The translations under genes and the position numbers were made by a program. This document shows, in pieces, positions 27,142 to 36,015 of a DNA stretch of 61,680 nucleotides; the first letter of the stretch is position 1; every line of letters starts with the position of its first letter. A model generated the notes under the pieces. That model was not told the origin of the DNA. It ran no database searches and saw only the letters and a list, made by a program, of their open reading frames with translations. Source of the DNA: Paenibacillus aestuarii (lineage in GTDB: Bacteria; Bacillota; Bacilli; Paenibacillales; NBRC-103111); the NCBI RefSeq assembly GCF_027789125.1, contig NZ_JAQFVF010000046.1, positions 1 through 61,680 on the forward strand, written 5' to 3'.

Positions 27142-27936
27142 ATGAAAATTGTATTTATCGGAGATATTGTAGGATCCGTGGGGAGAAAAGCCTTAAAGAA
27201 GGTCATGCCTAGACTGAAGCAGGCTTATCCGAATGCGGTATTCATCGCTAACGGCGAGAACGCAGCGGCAGGCAAAGGGATCACGGCGGCGATTGCCAAA
27301 GAGATCTATGAGCTGGGCATCCAAGCGATGACGATGGGCAACCATACATGGGATCAGAAGGAAATCTTCGATTTCATCGATCGCGACGAGAAGATGGTCA
27401 GGCCGGCCAATTTCCCACCAGGCACGCCGGGTAAGGGACACGTAGTGATCAAGGTGAAAGATCAGGAGCTCTTGATCATCAATTTGCAAGGCCGCACGTT
27501 CTTGCCGCCGATTGACTGTCCGTTCCGCAAAGTGGATGAGATCTTGGAACAGGATAAGAAGAAACACAAGTTCGTGTTCGTCGATTTCCATGCGGAAGCC
27601 ACATCGGAGAAAATCGCCATGGGCTGGCACTTGGATGGCCGCGTATCGGCTGTTGTAGGCACGCACACGCACGTACAAACCAACGATAACCGCGTATTGC
27701 CGCAAGGGACGGCATATGTGACCGATGTGGGCATGGTAGGCCCGCGAGATGGGGTGCTGGGCGTTGAGAAGAACGCAGTGCTGCAGAAATTCAAGACACA
27801 GCTTCCTGTCCGTTTTGTCACCGATGAAGGCAAGTGGCATTTTCATGCGGTTGTCATCGAATTGAACGATCAAACGGGATTGGCCAAAGAGATCAAGCTC
27901 ATTCGCTATGATGAAGATGAAGTCATTTTCGATTAA
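27142..27936 (+). CDS. ymdB: YmdB metallophosphoesterase
   Basis: Calcineurin-like phosphodiesterase reported to hydrolyse 2',3'-cyclic nucleotides and to affect biofilm and motility decisions. The 264 residues contain metal-binding motifs FIGDIVG (5-11), ANGENAA (about 37), MGNHTWD (about 67-73), DFHAEAT (about 150) and GTHTHVQTND (about 173). It starts 72 nt after rny with its own ribosome binding site. The rny-ymdB-spoVS order is conserved in Bacillales. Confidence 0.93.
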   Translation: MKIVFIGDIVGSVGRKALKKVMPRLKQAYPNAVFIANGENAAAGKGITAAIAKEIYELGIQAMTMGNHTWDQKEIFDFIDRDEKMVRPANFPPGTPGKGHVVIKVKDQELLIINLQGRTFLPPIDCPFRKVDEILEQDKKKHKFVFVDFHAEATSEKIAMGWHLDGRVSAVVGTHTHVQTNDNRVLPQGTAYVTDVGMVGPRDGVLGVEKNAVLQKFKTQLPVRFVTDEGKWHFHAVVIELNDQTGLAKEIKLIRYDEDEVIFD

Positions 27937-27998
27937 TCTTAGTTAAATTTTCGTTTGAAACACAATTCTAAATATTTAGAATACTCTCCTTGAGATAA

Positions 27999-28030
27999 AA
28001 AGGTATTTTTGAAGATCCTTGAGAATATGA
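27999..28030 (+). promoter_or_regulatory. Possible sigma-H promoter of spoVS
   Basis: An AAAGGTATT element followed by GAGAAT resembles sigma-H (RNAGGAWWW / RNNGAAT), but the spacing looks about one base too long compared with my memory of the spoVG promoter. Proposed mainly because spoVS is sigma-H-dependent in B. subtilis. Confidence 0.3.
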
Positions 28031-28074
28031 TGGTTACTGGAATCCTATCCATCATTCCTGAGGAGGTACTTTTC

Positions 28075-28335
28075 ATGGAAGTATTAAAAGTTTCAGCAAA
28101 ATCTAATCCAAACTCCGTTGCAGGTGCACTGGCAGGCGTATTGCGCGAACGTGGAGCTGCGGAGCTTCAAGCGATTGGCGCAGGTGCCTTGAATCAGGCC
28201 ATTAAAGCAGTAGCTATCGCGAGAGGATTTGTGGCGCCTAGTGGGGTTGACTTAATATGTGTGCCAGCATTCACCGACATTGTGATCGACGGGGAAGATC
28301 GGACAGCTATTAAATTGATTGTAGAACCTAGGTAG
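28075..28335 (+). CDS. spoVS: Stage V sporulation protein S
   Basis: Small Alba-like protein of 86 residues needed for progression past stage V and spore coat assembly. The sequence MEVLKVSAKSNPNSVAGALA is nearly invariant in the family. ATG 28075 follows GAGGAGG; the longer frame upstream has no ribosome binding site and is not part of the family. Followed by its own terminator. Confidence 0.97.
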   Translation: MEVLKVSAKSNPNSVAGALAGVLRERGAAELQAIGAGALNQAIKAVAIARGFVAPSGVDLICVPAFTDIVIDGEDRTAIKLIVEPR

Positions 28336-28365
28336 GATGATATTTATACATAGATGTGATCCAAC

Positions 28366-28394
28366 ACCTGTTTACCTTGTAGACAGGTTTTTTA
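28366..28394 (+). terminator. Terminator after spoVS
   Basis: ACCTGTTT/AGACAGGT stem (28366-28373/28381-28388) and a T run. Confidence 0.8.
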
Positions 28395-28463
28395 ATTTGT
28401 CTTGGCGTCCGCTTGGCTAACGGTCATGAATAAACTTGTTCGGTTACAAGGAGGATGACGTGT

Positions 28464-29405
28464 ATGAGAATCATGGACGGTCACTGCGATGCTTTAACGA
28501 AGCTGTACCATAATCCGAAGCTTGATTTTGACAAGGTAGAGCTGGAATTGGATGTAAGTTTCCCGCGGCTGTCCAAGGCCGGCGTCAAGGTGCAGTGCTT
28601 CGCGGTTTATTTATCGGAAAGCATCGCGAATCCATCATTTGATCACATTTTGCAGATGATTGATATTTTTCATCGCAAGGTCGCCAGCCATCCGGGCATG
28701 ACGTTTATTCGCAACGCCGCAGACTTCCAGGCTGCGGAGAGCAGCGGGCAGATCGGTGCGATTTTGACACTTGAAGGCGTGGACGCTCTGGCGGGCAATA
28801 TGGTGCATTTGCGCTCGCTTTACTATCTAGGTGTAAGATTGATCGGACTGAGCTGGAATTACGCCAATTGGGCGGTTGACGGCGTTATGGAGCCGCGTAA
28901 AGGCGGGTTCACTTTAAAAGGGAAGCGCATGTTAAAAGAATTAGAAACAATGGGTATAATAGTGGATGTGTCACATTTGTCCGAGAAGGGATTCTGGGAA
29001 TTGTTTGAGCTGTACGGGAAGCCCATCGTCGCAACGCATTCCAACTGCGCCAGACTTTGTCCCCATCCAAGAAATTTATCAGATGAACAACTCACCGCGA
29101 TCATCAAGCGGCAAGGACAAATCGGACTTACATTTGTCCCCTATTTTGTTGAAGCTGCCCGTACGCCTGTCCGAATTAGCGATTTGCTGAAACATATAGA
29201 TCACATATGCGCTTTGGGAGGGGAGGAACATCTCGGCTTTGGATCGGACTTTGACGGCATTGCGCAGTGGATCGAAGGATTGAGACATTCAGGCGATTAT
29301 CAAAATATTATAGAGGCTCTATGTCAAAACTATAGAGAGTCCCAAGTGGAGCGATTCCTATATGGAAACTGGCGGAAGTTCATGCTAACCAATCTCCCCA
29401 GATAA
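28464..29405 (+). CDS. Membrane dipeptidase family M19
   Basis: Zinc dipeptidase of the renal-dipeptidase (M19) fold, 313 residues. Expected metal ligands are visible: DGHCDAL (residues 5-11), LTLEGVDAL (about 110), DVSHLSEKG (about 171), VATHSNCA (about 192) and the aspartate in GSDFDGI (about 259). It has no signal peptide, so it is cytoplasmic and probably trims dipeptides or D-amino-acid-containing turnover products. ATG 28464 is ten bases after AAGGAGG; ATG 28455 overlaps it. It stands between spoVS and korA. Confidence 0.9.
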   Translation: MRIMDGHCDALTKLYHNPKLDFDKVELELDVSFPRLSKAGVKVQCFAVYLSESIANPSFDHILQMIDIFHRKVASHPGMTFIRNAADFQAAESSGQIGAILTLEGVDALAGNMVHLRSLYYLGVRLIGLSWNYANWAVDGVMEPRKGGFTLKGKRMLKELETMGIIVDVSHLSEKGFWELFELYGKPIVATHSNCARLCPHPRNLSDEQLTAIIKRQGQIGLTFVPYFVEAARTPVRISDLLKHIDHICALGGEEHLGFGSDFDGIAQWIEGLRHSGDYQNIIEALCQNYRESQVERFLYGNWRKFMLTNLPR

Positions 29406-29440
29406 ATTTGTGAATCGATCTAAAATTGATATAGGTTTCA

Positions 29441-29462
29441 TCTAAAAACTCTATGTTTTAGA
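29441..29462. repeat. Inverted repeat upstream of korA
   Basis: TCTAAAA (29441-29447) and TTTTAGA (29456-29462) form a perfect inverted repeat; TATGTTTTAGA recurs near 29550. It could be the weak terminator of the dipeptidase gene or part of an operator for korAB. Confidence 0.5.
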
Positions 29463-29509
29463 TTTGTTCAAACCTCTTGCAATTTGCACCATAAAGGCAT
29501 AGAATTTGG

Positions 29510-29537
29510 TTGACAAGTGAAAGATTTTTTTTATAGC
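29510..29537 (+). promoter_or_regulatory. Promoter of korAB
   Basis: TTGACA at 29510-29515, 16-nt spacer, TATAGC at 29532-29537, with a leader of about 65 nt. Confidence 0.5.
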
Positions 29538-29607
29538 TCTTTTCCGAAATTATGTTTTAGACTATGTTTTCTTCATTGCAGCTACAATCAAAAGGAGTGG
29601 ACGTAAG

Positions 29608-31356
29608 GTGATTAGTCAGTTATCTTGGAAAATCGGAGGTCAGCAGGGTGAAGGGGTCGAATCTACAGACCGTATCTTCTCCACTGCGTTGAACCGTCTC
29701 GGTTACTATTTGTATGGATACCGTCATTTCTCTTCGCGGATTAAGGGGGGACATACAAATAACAAGATTCGCATCAGCACCAAGCCGATTCGCGCAATCT
29801 CTGACGATTTAGACATTCTGGTGGCGTTTGACCAAGAAAGTATCGATTTCAACGCACACGAACTGCGTGAGAATGGGGTTATCGTTGCGGACGCGAAATT
29901 CAACCCTGTCTTGCCAGAAGGTATTAAAGCGCGTTTGTTCCCAGTTCCAATCACTGCGATTGCAGAAGAATTAGGCACATCCCTATTTAAGAACATGGCC
30001 GCATCTGGCGCTTCCTGGGCATTGCTCGGATTGCCGCTTGATGTGTTTAATAAAGCTGTAGAAGAAGAGTTCGGCCGCAAAGGCGCAGCTGTCGTTGAGA
30101 AGAACATTGAAGCTGTTCGCAAAGGCGCAGAATCCGTTCTGGAACTTGCTGGCGGCCCTATCGCCGACTTCCAATTGGAACCTGCTGACGGCAAACAAAA
30201 GCTGTTCATGATCGGTAACGATGCCATCGCTCTGGGAGCTGTAGCTGCTGGCTGCCGTTTCATGCCTGCATACCCGATTACACCAGCATCCGAAGTGATG
30301 GAGTACTTGATCAAAGCGCTTCCAAAGTTCGGCGGTACCGTTATCCAAACGGAAGACGAAATCGCGGCTTGCACAATGGCAATCGGTGCTAACTACGCTG
30401 GCGCACGTGCATTGACAGCTTCCGCTGGTCCTGGTCTTTCCTTGATGATGGAAGCGATCGGCCTTGCCGGTATGACAGAAACGCCTGTCGTTATCGTGGA
30501 TACACAACGTGGGGGTCCAAGTACAGGTCTGCCTACGAAACAAGAGCAATCCGACTTGAATGCTATGGTATACGGTACGCACGGCGAAATCCCGAAAATC
30601 GTCCTGTCCCCAAGCACAATCGAGGAGTGCTTCTACGATACGATCGAAGCGTTTAACTTGGCAGAGAAATACCAATGCCCAGTTATCTTGATGACGGATC
30701 TGCAGCTTTCCCTGGGTAAACAGTCTGCTGAGATGCTGGACTACAACCGCATCGTAATCGACCGTGGTAACCTTGTTACAGAAGCTCCAGAATTGACAGA
30801 CAACCAACTGTTCAAACGTTATGAGTTCACAGCGAACGGCGTTTCCCCGCGCGTGATTCCTGGCGTGAAACATGGTCTGCACCACGTAACAGGCGTAGAG
30901 CATGATCAAACAGGCCGTCCATCCGAGAGCACGGATAACCGTCAAAAAATGATGGATAAACGTCTGGAGAAATTGAAGCATATCGAAGTAACAGACGCGA
31001 TCAAAGTCGACGCGCCTCACGAGAATCCGGATCTGTTGATCATCGGTATGGGTTCCACTGGCGGCACCATCGACGAAGCAAGAAGCCGCGTAGCGAAGGA
31101 AGGTATCACAACCAACCATGCTACTGTTCGTCTGATTCATCCGTTCCCGGCTGAACAACTGCGTCCATACGTAGAGAAAGCAAAAACGGTAATCGTAGTT
31201 GAAAACAATGCGACAGGTCAACTTGCGGATCAAATCAAATTGCATGTGGGTCACGCTGATAAAATCAAGAACGTATTGAAATATAACGGTAACCCATTCC
31301 TGCCATCGGAAATTGAACAAAAATGTAAGGAGCTGACCCTAGCATGGCAACGTTAA
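29608..31356 (+). CDS. korA: 2-oxoacid:acceptor oxidoreductase, gamma-alpha fusion subunit
   Basis: Catalytic subunit of a CoA-dependent 2-oxoacid:ferredoxin (or flavodoxin) oxidoreductase. The 582 residues join a gamma domain (about 1-185; GGQQGEGVEST) to an alpha/pyrimidine-binding domain (about 200-582; YPITPASEVMEYL near 225). This KorA layout is known from aerobic and facultative organisms using 2-oxoglutarate or pyruvate. GTG 29608 follows AAGGAG. The korB start lies inside the last 13 bases. The substrate cannot be fixed from sequence alone. Confidence 0.92.
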   Translation: MISQLSWKIGGQQGEGVESTDRIFSTALNRLGYYLYGYRHFSSRIKGGHTNNKIRISTKPIRAISDDLDILVAFDQESIDFNAHELRENGVIVADAKFNPVLPEGIKARLFPVPITAIAEELGTSLFKNMAASGASWALLGLPLDVFNKAVEEEFGRKGAAVVEKNIEAVRKGAESVLELAGGPIADFQLEPADGKQKLFMIGNDAIALGAVAAGCRFMPAYPITPASEVMEYLIKALPKFGGTVIQTEDEIAACTMAIGANYAGARALTASAGPGLSLMMEAIGLAGMTETPVVIVDTQRGGPSTGLPTKQEQSDLNAMVYGTHGEIPKIVLSPSTIEECFYDTIEAFNLAEKYQCPVILMTDLQLSLGKQSAEMLDYNRIVIDRGNLVTEAPELTDNQLFKRYEFTANGVSPRVIPGVKHGLHHVTGVEHDQTGRPSESTDNRQKMMDKRLEKLKHIEVTDAIKVDAPHENPDLLIIGMGSTGGTIDEARSRVAKEGITTNHATVRLIHPFPAEQLRPYVEKAKTVIVVENNATGQLADQIKLHVGHADKIKNVLKYNGNPFLPSEIEQKCKELTLAWQR

Positions 31357-32210
31357 AAGATTTTCGCAACAATGTAAAACCAAACTGGTGTCCAGGATGC
31401 GGAGACTTCTCCGTACAAGCAGCGATTCAAAGAGCGGCGGCAAACGTAGGTCTTGAGCCTGAAGGTTTGGCTATCGTTTCCGGTATCGGTTGCTCGGGTC
31501 GTATCTCCGGTTACATCAACGCATACGGCTTCCATGGTATTCACGGAAGATCCCTGCCAATCGCGCAAGGCGTGAAAATGGCTAACCGCGAATTGACAGT
31601 TATCGCTTCCGGCGGTGACGGCGACGGTTTCGCGATCGGTATGGGCCACACGGTTCATGCGATTCGCCGTAACATTGATGTGACGTACATCGTTATGGAT
31701 AACCAAATCTACGGTTTGACAAAAGGTCAAGCTTCTCCACGAAGCGCGGAAGGCTTCAAAACGAAAAGTACGCCTCAAGGTTCCATTGAGTCCGCGATTT
31801 CCCCGTTGGAAGTTGCGATGGCTGCAGGCGCAACATTCGTGGCACAATCTTTCTCCAGCAACTTGAAACAGCTGACTGCTGTCATCGAAGCTGGTTTGAA
31901 CCACAAAGGCTTCTCCCTGATCAACGTATTCAGCCCTTGCGTAACGTTCAACAAAGTGAACACTTACGACTGGTTCAAAGAGAACATCGTGGACTTGGAT
32001 GAAATCCCTGATTACGATCCAACAAACCGCGTTATGGCTATGACGAAAATCATGGAGACGAATTCCATGCTCACGGGTATCATTTATCAAAATAAAGATA
32101 AAAAGAGCTATGAAGAATCCGTTCCTAACTTTAAAGCGGAAGGTATTGCGAAGCAAGATATCAAAATTACAGAAGCAGATTTCAACAAATTGCTTGCTGA
32201 ATTTAAATAA
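31344..32210 (+). CDS. korB: 2-oxoacid:acceptor oxidoreductase subunit beta
   Basis: Thiamine-diphosphate and 4Fe-4S subunit partnering KorA. The 288 residues contain NWCPGCGDFSV (about 14-24; cluster cysteines), SGIGCSG (about 46) and the ThDP signature GGDGDGFAIG with N downstream (about 90-120). There is no separate ferredoxin domain, so an external ferredoxin is needed. It overlaps korA and ends at a strong terminator, making korAB a two-gene operon. Confidence 0.93.
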   Translation: MATLKDFRNNVKPNWCPGCGDFSVQAAIQRAAANVGLEPEGLAIVSGIGCSGRISGYINAYGFHGIHGRSLPIAQGVKMANRELTVIASGGDGDGFAIGMGHTVHAIRRNIDVTYIVMDNQIYGLTKGQASPRSAEGFKTKSTPQGSIESAISPLEVAMAAGATFVAQSFSSNLKQLTAVIEAGLNHKGFSLINVFSPCVTFNKVNTYDWFKENIVDLDEIPDYDPTNRVMAMTKIMETNSMLTGIIYQNKDKKSYEESVPNFKAEGIAKQDIKITEADFNKLLAEFK

Positions 32211-32231
32211 GATTGACTCCCAAAGACAAGA

Positions 32232-32266
32232 AGGGCGTATGGAGATATCTCCGTATGCTCTTTTTT
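32232..32266 (+). terminator. Terminator after korB
   Basis: Long stem (AGGGCGTATGGAG pairing with CTCCGTATGCTCT, one G-U) around ATAT, then six Ts. Confidence 0.9.
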
Positions 32267-32324
32267 GCTGAAGGGCTTTTTTTCGAATATAATAAAATGT
32301 ACATACTTGGAAGGAGAAGCTGAT

Positions 32325-32897
32325 ATGACGATAATGGTACCTGTAGGCGTTTCCGCAAGACATATACATTTATCTCTGGCTCATATCGATATTTTGTTCG
32401 GAGCGGGCTATCAACTGACGAGCTTTAGAGATTTATCGCAACCTGGACAGTACGCGGCTAACGAAATGGTGTCCATCGTTGGACCTAAGGGCCGCTTCGA
32501 TAAAGTACGGATTCTAGGGCCTGCACGCGGCGCAACGCAGATCGAGATTTCCCGTACGGATGCGTTCGCGTTAGGCATTAACCCGCCCGTTCGTGAATCC
32601 GGGCACATTGAAGGAACACCAGGGCTGAAGGTGATCGGTCCGCAAGGCGAAGTGGAGCTGGAGCAAGGTGTGATCGTGGCAGCGCGTCACATCCATTTTC
32701 ACACCAAGGATGCCGAGCAATGGGGCATTGCCGACAAGCAAATGCTGCGGGTGAAAGTCAACGGCGAGCGGCCGCTTATTTTTGAGAATGTGATTGCACG
32801 TGTGTCCGAGCAGTATGCGCTCGATATGCATATTGATACGGATGAAGGGAACGCTGCAGGCGTGAAAACCGGCGATCAAGCGGAGATTTTGGATTAA
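32325..32897 (+). CDS. pduL: Phosphate propanoyltransferase PduL
   Basis: PduL-type phosphotransacylase exchanging CoA and phosphate on propionyl- or acetyl-CoA. The 190 residues hold the two zinc-site motifs VGVSARHIHLS (about 6-16) and VAARHIHFHT (about 121-130). There is no N-terminal encapsulation peptide and no microcompartment genes nearby, so it is cytosolic. ATG 32325 follows AAGGAGAAG; the longer TTG reading is unsupported. Being next to korAB, it could convert their acyl-CoA product to an acyl phosphate for ATP formation; that link is inference. Confidence 0.9.
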   Translation: MTIMVPVGVSARHIHLSLAHIDILFGAGYQLTSFRDLSQPGQYAANEMVSIVGPKGRFDKVRILGPARGATQIEISRTDAFALGINPPVRESGHIEGTPGLKVIGPQGEVELEQGVIVAARHIHFHTKDAEQWGIADKQMLRVKVNGERPLIFENVIARVSEQYALDMHIDTDEGNAAGVKTGDQAEILD

Positions 32898-33031
32898 TAG
32901 CAGGATAAGCTTTTCAAAAAGAAAAATAAGGCATGACAATTTTCAGGTGAAGCATTGAGTTACAGCCCTTGGTTGCTCCATTAAGATCGATTGAGGGTTA
33001 TTTTTATGTTTGGATTAACGATGGGTATTTG

Positions 33032-33040
33032 TGCTATAAT
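33032..33040 (+). promoter_or_regulatory. Extended -10 promoter for miaB
   Basis: TGCTATAAT at 33032-33040; TTGGAT 19 nt upstream is a poor -35. It lies about 60 nt before miaB. Confidence 0.5.
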
Positions 33041-33101
33041 ATTACATTGGGTTGAATACAGCTAAGAGCAATACTTTAGATAGAGGGAAGTGATTCACGA
33101 T

Positions 33102-34688
33102 ATGTCAAAGGAGAATCAAAATACATCGGACTTAAAATCCGACAAGGTTAAGGATTACTCCAAATACTTTGATTTTTCCGATGCCAAGGTGGTAAGCGAA
33201 GAAGACGGGAAAACGACTTACCGAATAAGCGGACGGGATATTCAAATAAATTCTGCCCCCAACTACAAAGATGAGAAGCGGCGCGGAAAAGAAGATATAC
33301 AAGTTCATTATGATTTTATTATCCCTGAGGATATGCAAGAGTTCGGCAAAGATAAATTTTATTTGATTCGCACCTTCGGTTGTCAGATGAATGAGCATGA
33401 CACGGAAGTGATGAAGGGTCTGCTGGAGCAAATGGGCTACCAGCCAACGGAGGACAAGTTCCAAGCGGATATCATTCTGCTTAACACCTGTGCGATTCGT
33501 GAAAATGCGGAAGACAAGGTGTTCGGTGAGCTCGGACACTTGAAAGGGTTGAAGGCGGAGAAGCCGGGCCTCGTTCTCGGCGTGTGCGGCTGCATGTCGC
33601 AAGAAGAGGCTGTCGTCAGCCGGATTATGCAAAAGCATGCTTTTGTCGATTTGATTTTCGGCACGCACAACATTCATCGTCTTCCTACGCTGCTGAAGGA
33701 CGCCTATTACAACAAGGAAATGGTTGTAGAAGTGTGGTCCAAAGAAGGCGACATCGTGGAGAACCTTCCGAAGAAGCGTGAAGGTATCCGAGCTTGGGTG
33801 AACATTATGTATGGCTGCGACAAGTTCTGTACCTATTGCATTGTGCCGTACACACGCGGCAAAGAACGAAGCCGCAGACCGCAGGACGTACTGGCGGAAG
33901 TCAGAGACCTGGCCCGCCAAGGGTTCCAGGAGATCACGCTCCTTGGGCAGAACGTGAACGCCTATGGCAAAGATTTTGAAGACATGACGTATTCCTTTGC
34001 CAACTTGATGGACGATATCCGCAAAATTGATGTGCCGCGGATTCGTTTCACGACTTCGCACCCACGCGATTTCGACGATGCGTTGGTTGAGGTGCTCGGC
34101 AAACGCGGCAACTTGGTTGAGCATATCCACTTACCGGTTCAATCCGGAAGCACAGAAGTGCTCAAGCGCATGAGCCGGAAGTACAGCCGCGAGCAATATT
34201 TGGAGTTGGTGAGAAAAACCAAAGCCACGATCCCGGATGTCGTGCTGACCACGGATATCATCGTCGGTTTCCCAGGCGAGACAGATGAACAATTCGAGGA
34301 TACGATGACCTTGTATCAAGAAGTGGGCTTTGATCTAGCTTTTACGTTTATTTATTCGCCGCGTGAAGGCACGCCGGCTGCTGATATGGAAGATAACGTG
34401 CCCATGGAAGTGAAGAAAGAGCGGTTATACCGCTTAAATGAGCTGGTCAATGCTTGCAGCAAGTTGAGCAATGAGAAGCTGCTGGGACAGACGGTGGAAG
34501 TGCTTGTGGAAGGCGAGAGCAAGAATAATCCGGATGTGCTGTCCGGACGTACGCGTACGAATAAGCTGATTCATTTTACCGGTTCGAAGGATTTAATCGG
34601 CCGCATGGTGAATGTTAAAGTAACGACTGCGCAGACGTGGGTCTTAAAGGGCGAAATTGTTGCTTCGCCGCTGAAGATGTCCATATAA
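33102..34688 (+). CDS. miaB: tRNA 2-methylthio-N6-isopentenyladenosine synthase
   Basis: Radical SAM methylthiotransferase acting on i6A37 of tRNA. The 528 residues have an extended N-terminus (1 to about 85) usual in Bacillales, cluster cysteines in [18 protein letters not shown] and GVCGCMSQ, the radical SAM motif CDKFCTYC near residue 238, and a C-terminal TRAM domain. ATG 33102 is eight bases after AGGGAAGTGA; GTG 33090 lies in that site. RicA follows, as in B. subtilis. Confidence 0.96.
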   Translation: MSKENQNTSDLKSDKVKDYSKYFDFSDAKVVSEEDGKTTYRISGRDIQINSAPNYKDEKRRGKEDIQVHYDFIIPEDMQEFGKDKFYLIRTFGCQMNEHDTEVMKGLLEQMGYQPTEDKFQADIILLNTCAIRENAEDKVFGELGHLKGLKAEKPGLVLGVCGCMSQEEAVVSRIMQKHAFVDLIFGTHNIHRLPTLLKDAYYNKEMVVEVWSKEGDIVENLPKKREGIRAWVNIMYGCDKFCTYCIVPYTRGKERSRRPQDVLAEVRDLARQGFQEITLLGQNVNAYGKDFEDMTYSFANLMDDIRKIDVPRIRFTTSHPRDFDDALVEVLGKRGNLVEHIHLPVQSGSTEVLKRMSRKYSREQYLELVRKTKATIPDVVLTTDIIVGFPGETDEQFEDTMTLYQEVGFDLAFTFIYSPREGTPAADMEDNVPMEVKKERLYRLNELVNACSKLSNEKLLGQTVEVLVEGESKNNPDVLSGRTRTNKLIHFTGSKDLIGRMVNVKVTTAQTWVLKGEIVASPLKMSI

Positions 34689-34736
34689 GCGCGGCTCGAC
34701 ATAGAGGAAGTTAAACAGACAGGAGTGTGCACGGAA

Positions 34737-35186
34737 GTGTCGGATCATCATAATCACCCACATGCTTTTGAAATGGAAGAATACACCAATACAGAACTGA
34801 TCGTTCGTGAAGATATTTTAACTAAAGCCAAAGAGCTGGCCGAACTGCTGACAACGTCAAGCGAAGTTCAGTTCTATCAACAAGCGGAGAAGCAAATTAG
34901 CGGCAACTCGGAGATTCAAACGTTAATCAGCTCGATCAAGAAGAAGCAAAAAGAGATCGTCGCTTTTGAGAAGTTCCAAAACCAAAAAATGGTGGAAAAG
35001 ATCGAGAAAGAAATCGACGATTTGCAGGACGAGCTGGATGGCATTCCGATTGTTAGCGAGTTTAAGCAGACACAGACGGATATTAACTATTTGCTGCAGC
35101 TCGTTATGTCCGTGATTCGCGATACGATTTCAGATAAAATCAATGTGGAAGCCGGCAAAGCTGAAAGTCCGAAATCCTGCGATTAA
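34737..35186 (+). CDS. ricA: RicA (YmcA) developmental regulator
   Basis: YmcA/RicA joins RicF (YlbF) and RicT (YaaT) in a 4Fe-4S-containing complex that affects RNase Y maturation activity, Spo0A phosphorylation, competence and biofilm in B. subtilis. The 149 residues form a helical YlbF-family core (about 25-130; EVQFYQQAEKQISGN, IKKKQKEIVAFE) behind a His-rich tail (SDHHNHPH). GTG 34737 is preferred; GTG 34725 is part of the AGGAG site. RNase Y and YmdB are encoded about 8-10 kb upstream, so this functional group is clustered. Confidence 0.88.
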   Translation: MSDHHNHPHAFEMEEYTNTELIVREDILTKAKELAELLTTSSEVQFYQQAEKQISGNSEIQTLISSIKKKQKEIVAFEKFQNQKMVEKIEKEIDDLQDELDGIPIVSEFKQTQTDINYLLQLVMSVIRDTISDKINVEAGKAESPKSCD

Positions 35187-35205
35187 GTAGATTTCGCGCC
35201 AACCG

Positions 35206-35250
35206 AAAATCGCCCTCTTCATGGCTTGTGCCGGATGAGTGGCGATTTTT
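35206..35250 (+). terminator. Terminator after ricA
   Basis: AAAATCGCC/GGCGATTTT outer stem with inner GGC-TTGT-GCC pairing and Ts. It ends about 30 nt before the ABC ATPase gene. Confidence 0.7.
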
Positions 35251-35280
35251 GCCAAACGCCAACATGGAGGAGACGTTGTC

Positions 35281-36015
35281 ATGATTACGGTTCGAAATCT
35301 GAGTAAAGTATTTCCCCCTGATAACAAGGTGCTGTCACAGATTAGCTTTCAAGCTGACGAAGGCGAGTTTATCGCGGTCGTAGGCGGAAGCGGAAGCGGG
35401 AAGACGGCGCTGCTGCGCTGTATCAGTCATCGAGAGAAGTGGACCTCCGGGCAGCTGATCTATCAGTCCAACGACCTTACAACGCCCGGTTTGGTGGAGC
35501 GGTGGAAGCTGGGGAAAGACTTTGCTTTCCTTGAAGAGAAGCCTGCGCTGAATCGAAATAAAAGCGCTATCAAAAATGTGATGTTTGGCAGAATCTACCA
35601 GACACCAGTTCGCTTGCTGACGGGGACAACGTCCCGGGATGAGCATGTGATGGGCATGGATTATCTCGAAAAGGTCGGACTGCTGGATAAAGGCGACAAG
35701 AAAGTCGGCCAGCTTAGCGGCGGTGAACAGCAGCGCGTTGCGATCGCGAAAGCGCTGATCCATAATCCGAAGGTGCTGGTCGCGGACGAGCCGGTCTCTG
35801 GACTCGATCCGAAGTCCAAGGAAATGATCATGCAGGATCTTCGCGCGCTTTGCCAAGAGAAAAATATGTGCGTGATCGCCTCGCTGCACCAGGTTGAGCT
35901 TGCTGAACGGTTTGCCACTCGCATCTGGGGGCTTGCAGAAGGCAGAATCGTGCTCGACATTCCAGCCAGATCGCTGACGATGCGGGAAAAACAGCTTATT
36001 TTCGGTGCGCCATGA
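35281..36015 (+). CDS. ABC transporter ATP-binding protein, PhnC-like
   Basis: ATPase subunit of 244 residues with Walker A GGSGSGKT (about 34-41), signature LSGGEQQ (about 142), Walker B VLVADEP (about 161-167) and a switch histidine in SLHQVE. The layout resembles PhnC of phosphonate importers. No permease or binding protein is adjacent, so it may serve distant membrane subunits or a non-transport role. ATG 35281 follows GGAGGAG. Its stop overlaps the tyrosine phosphatase gene by four bases, so the two are co-translated. Confidence 0.82.
   Translation: MITVRNLSKVFPPDNKVLSQISFQADEGEFIAVVGGSGSGKTALLRCISHREKWTSGQLIYQSNDLTTPGLVERWKLGKDFAFLEEKPALNRNKSAIKNVMFGRIYQTPVRLLTGTTSRDEHVMGMDYLEKVGLLDKGDKKVGQLSGGEQQRVAIAKALIHNPKVLVADEPVSGLDPKSKEMIMQDLRALCQEKNMCVIASLHQVELAERFATRIWGLAEGRIVLDIPARSLTMREKQLIFGAP

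Noticed and set aside
29983..31320. 445-residue minus-strand ORF opposite korA
   Set aside because: Shadow of a clear coding frame, no family resemblance and no ribosome binding site.
31353..32369. 338-residue minus-strand ORF opposite korB
   Set aside because: Antisense to korB and crossing its terminator; no supporting signals.
33132..34130. 332-residue minus-strand ORF opposite miaB
   Set aside because: Shadow of miaB codon usage; no ribosome binding site.
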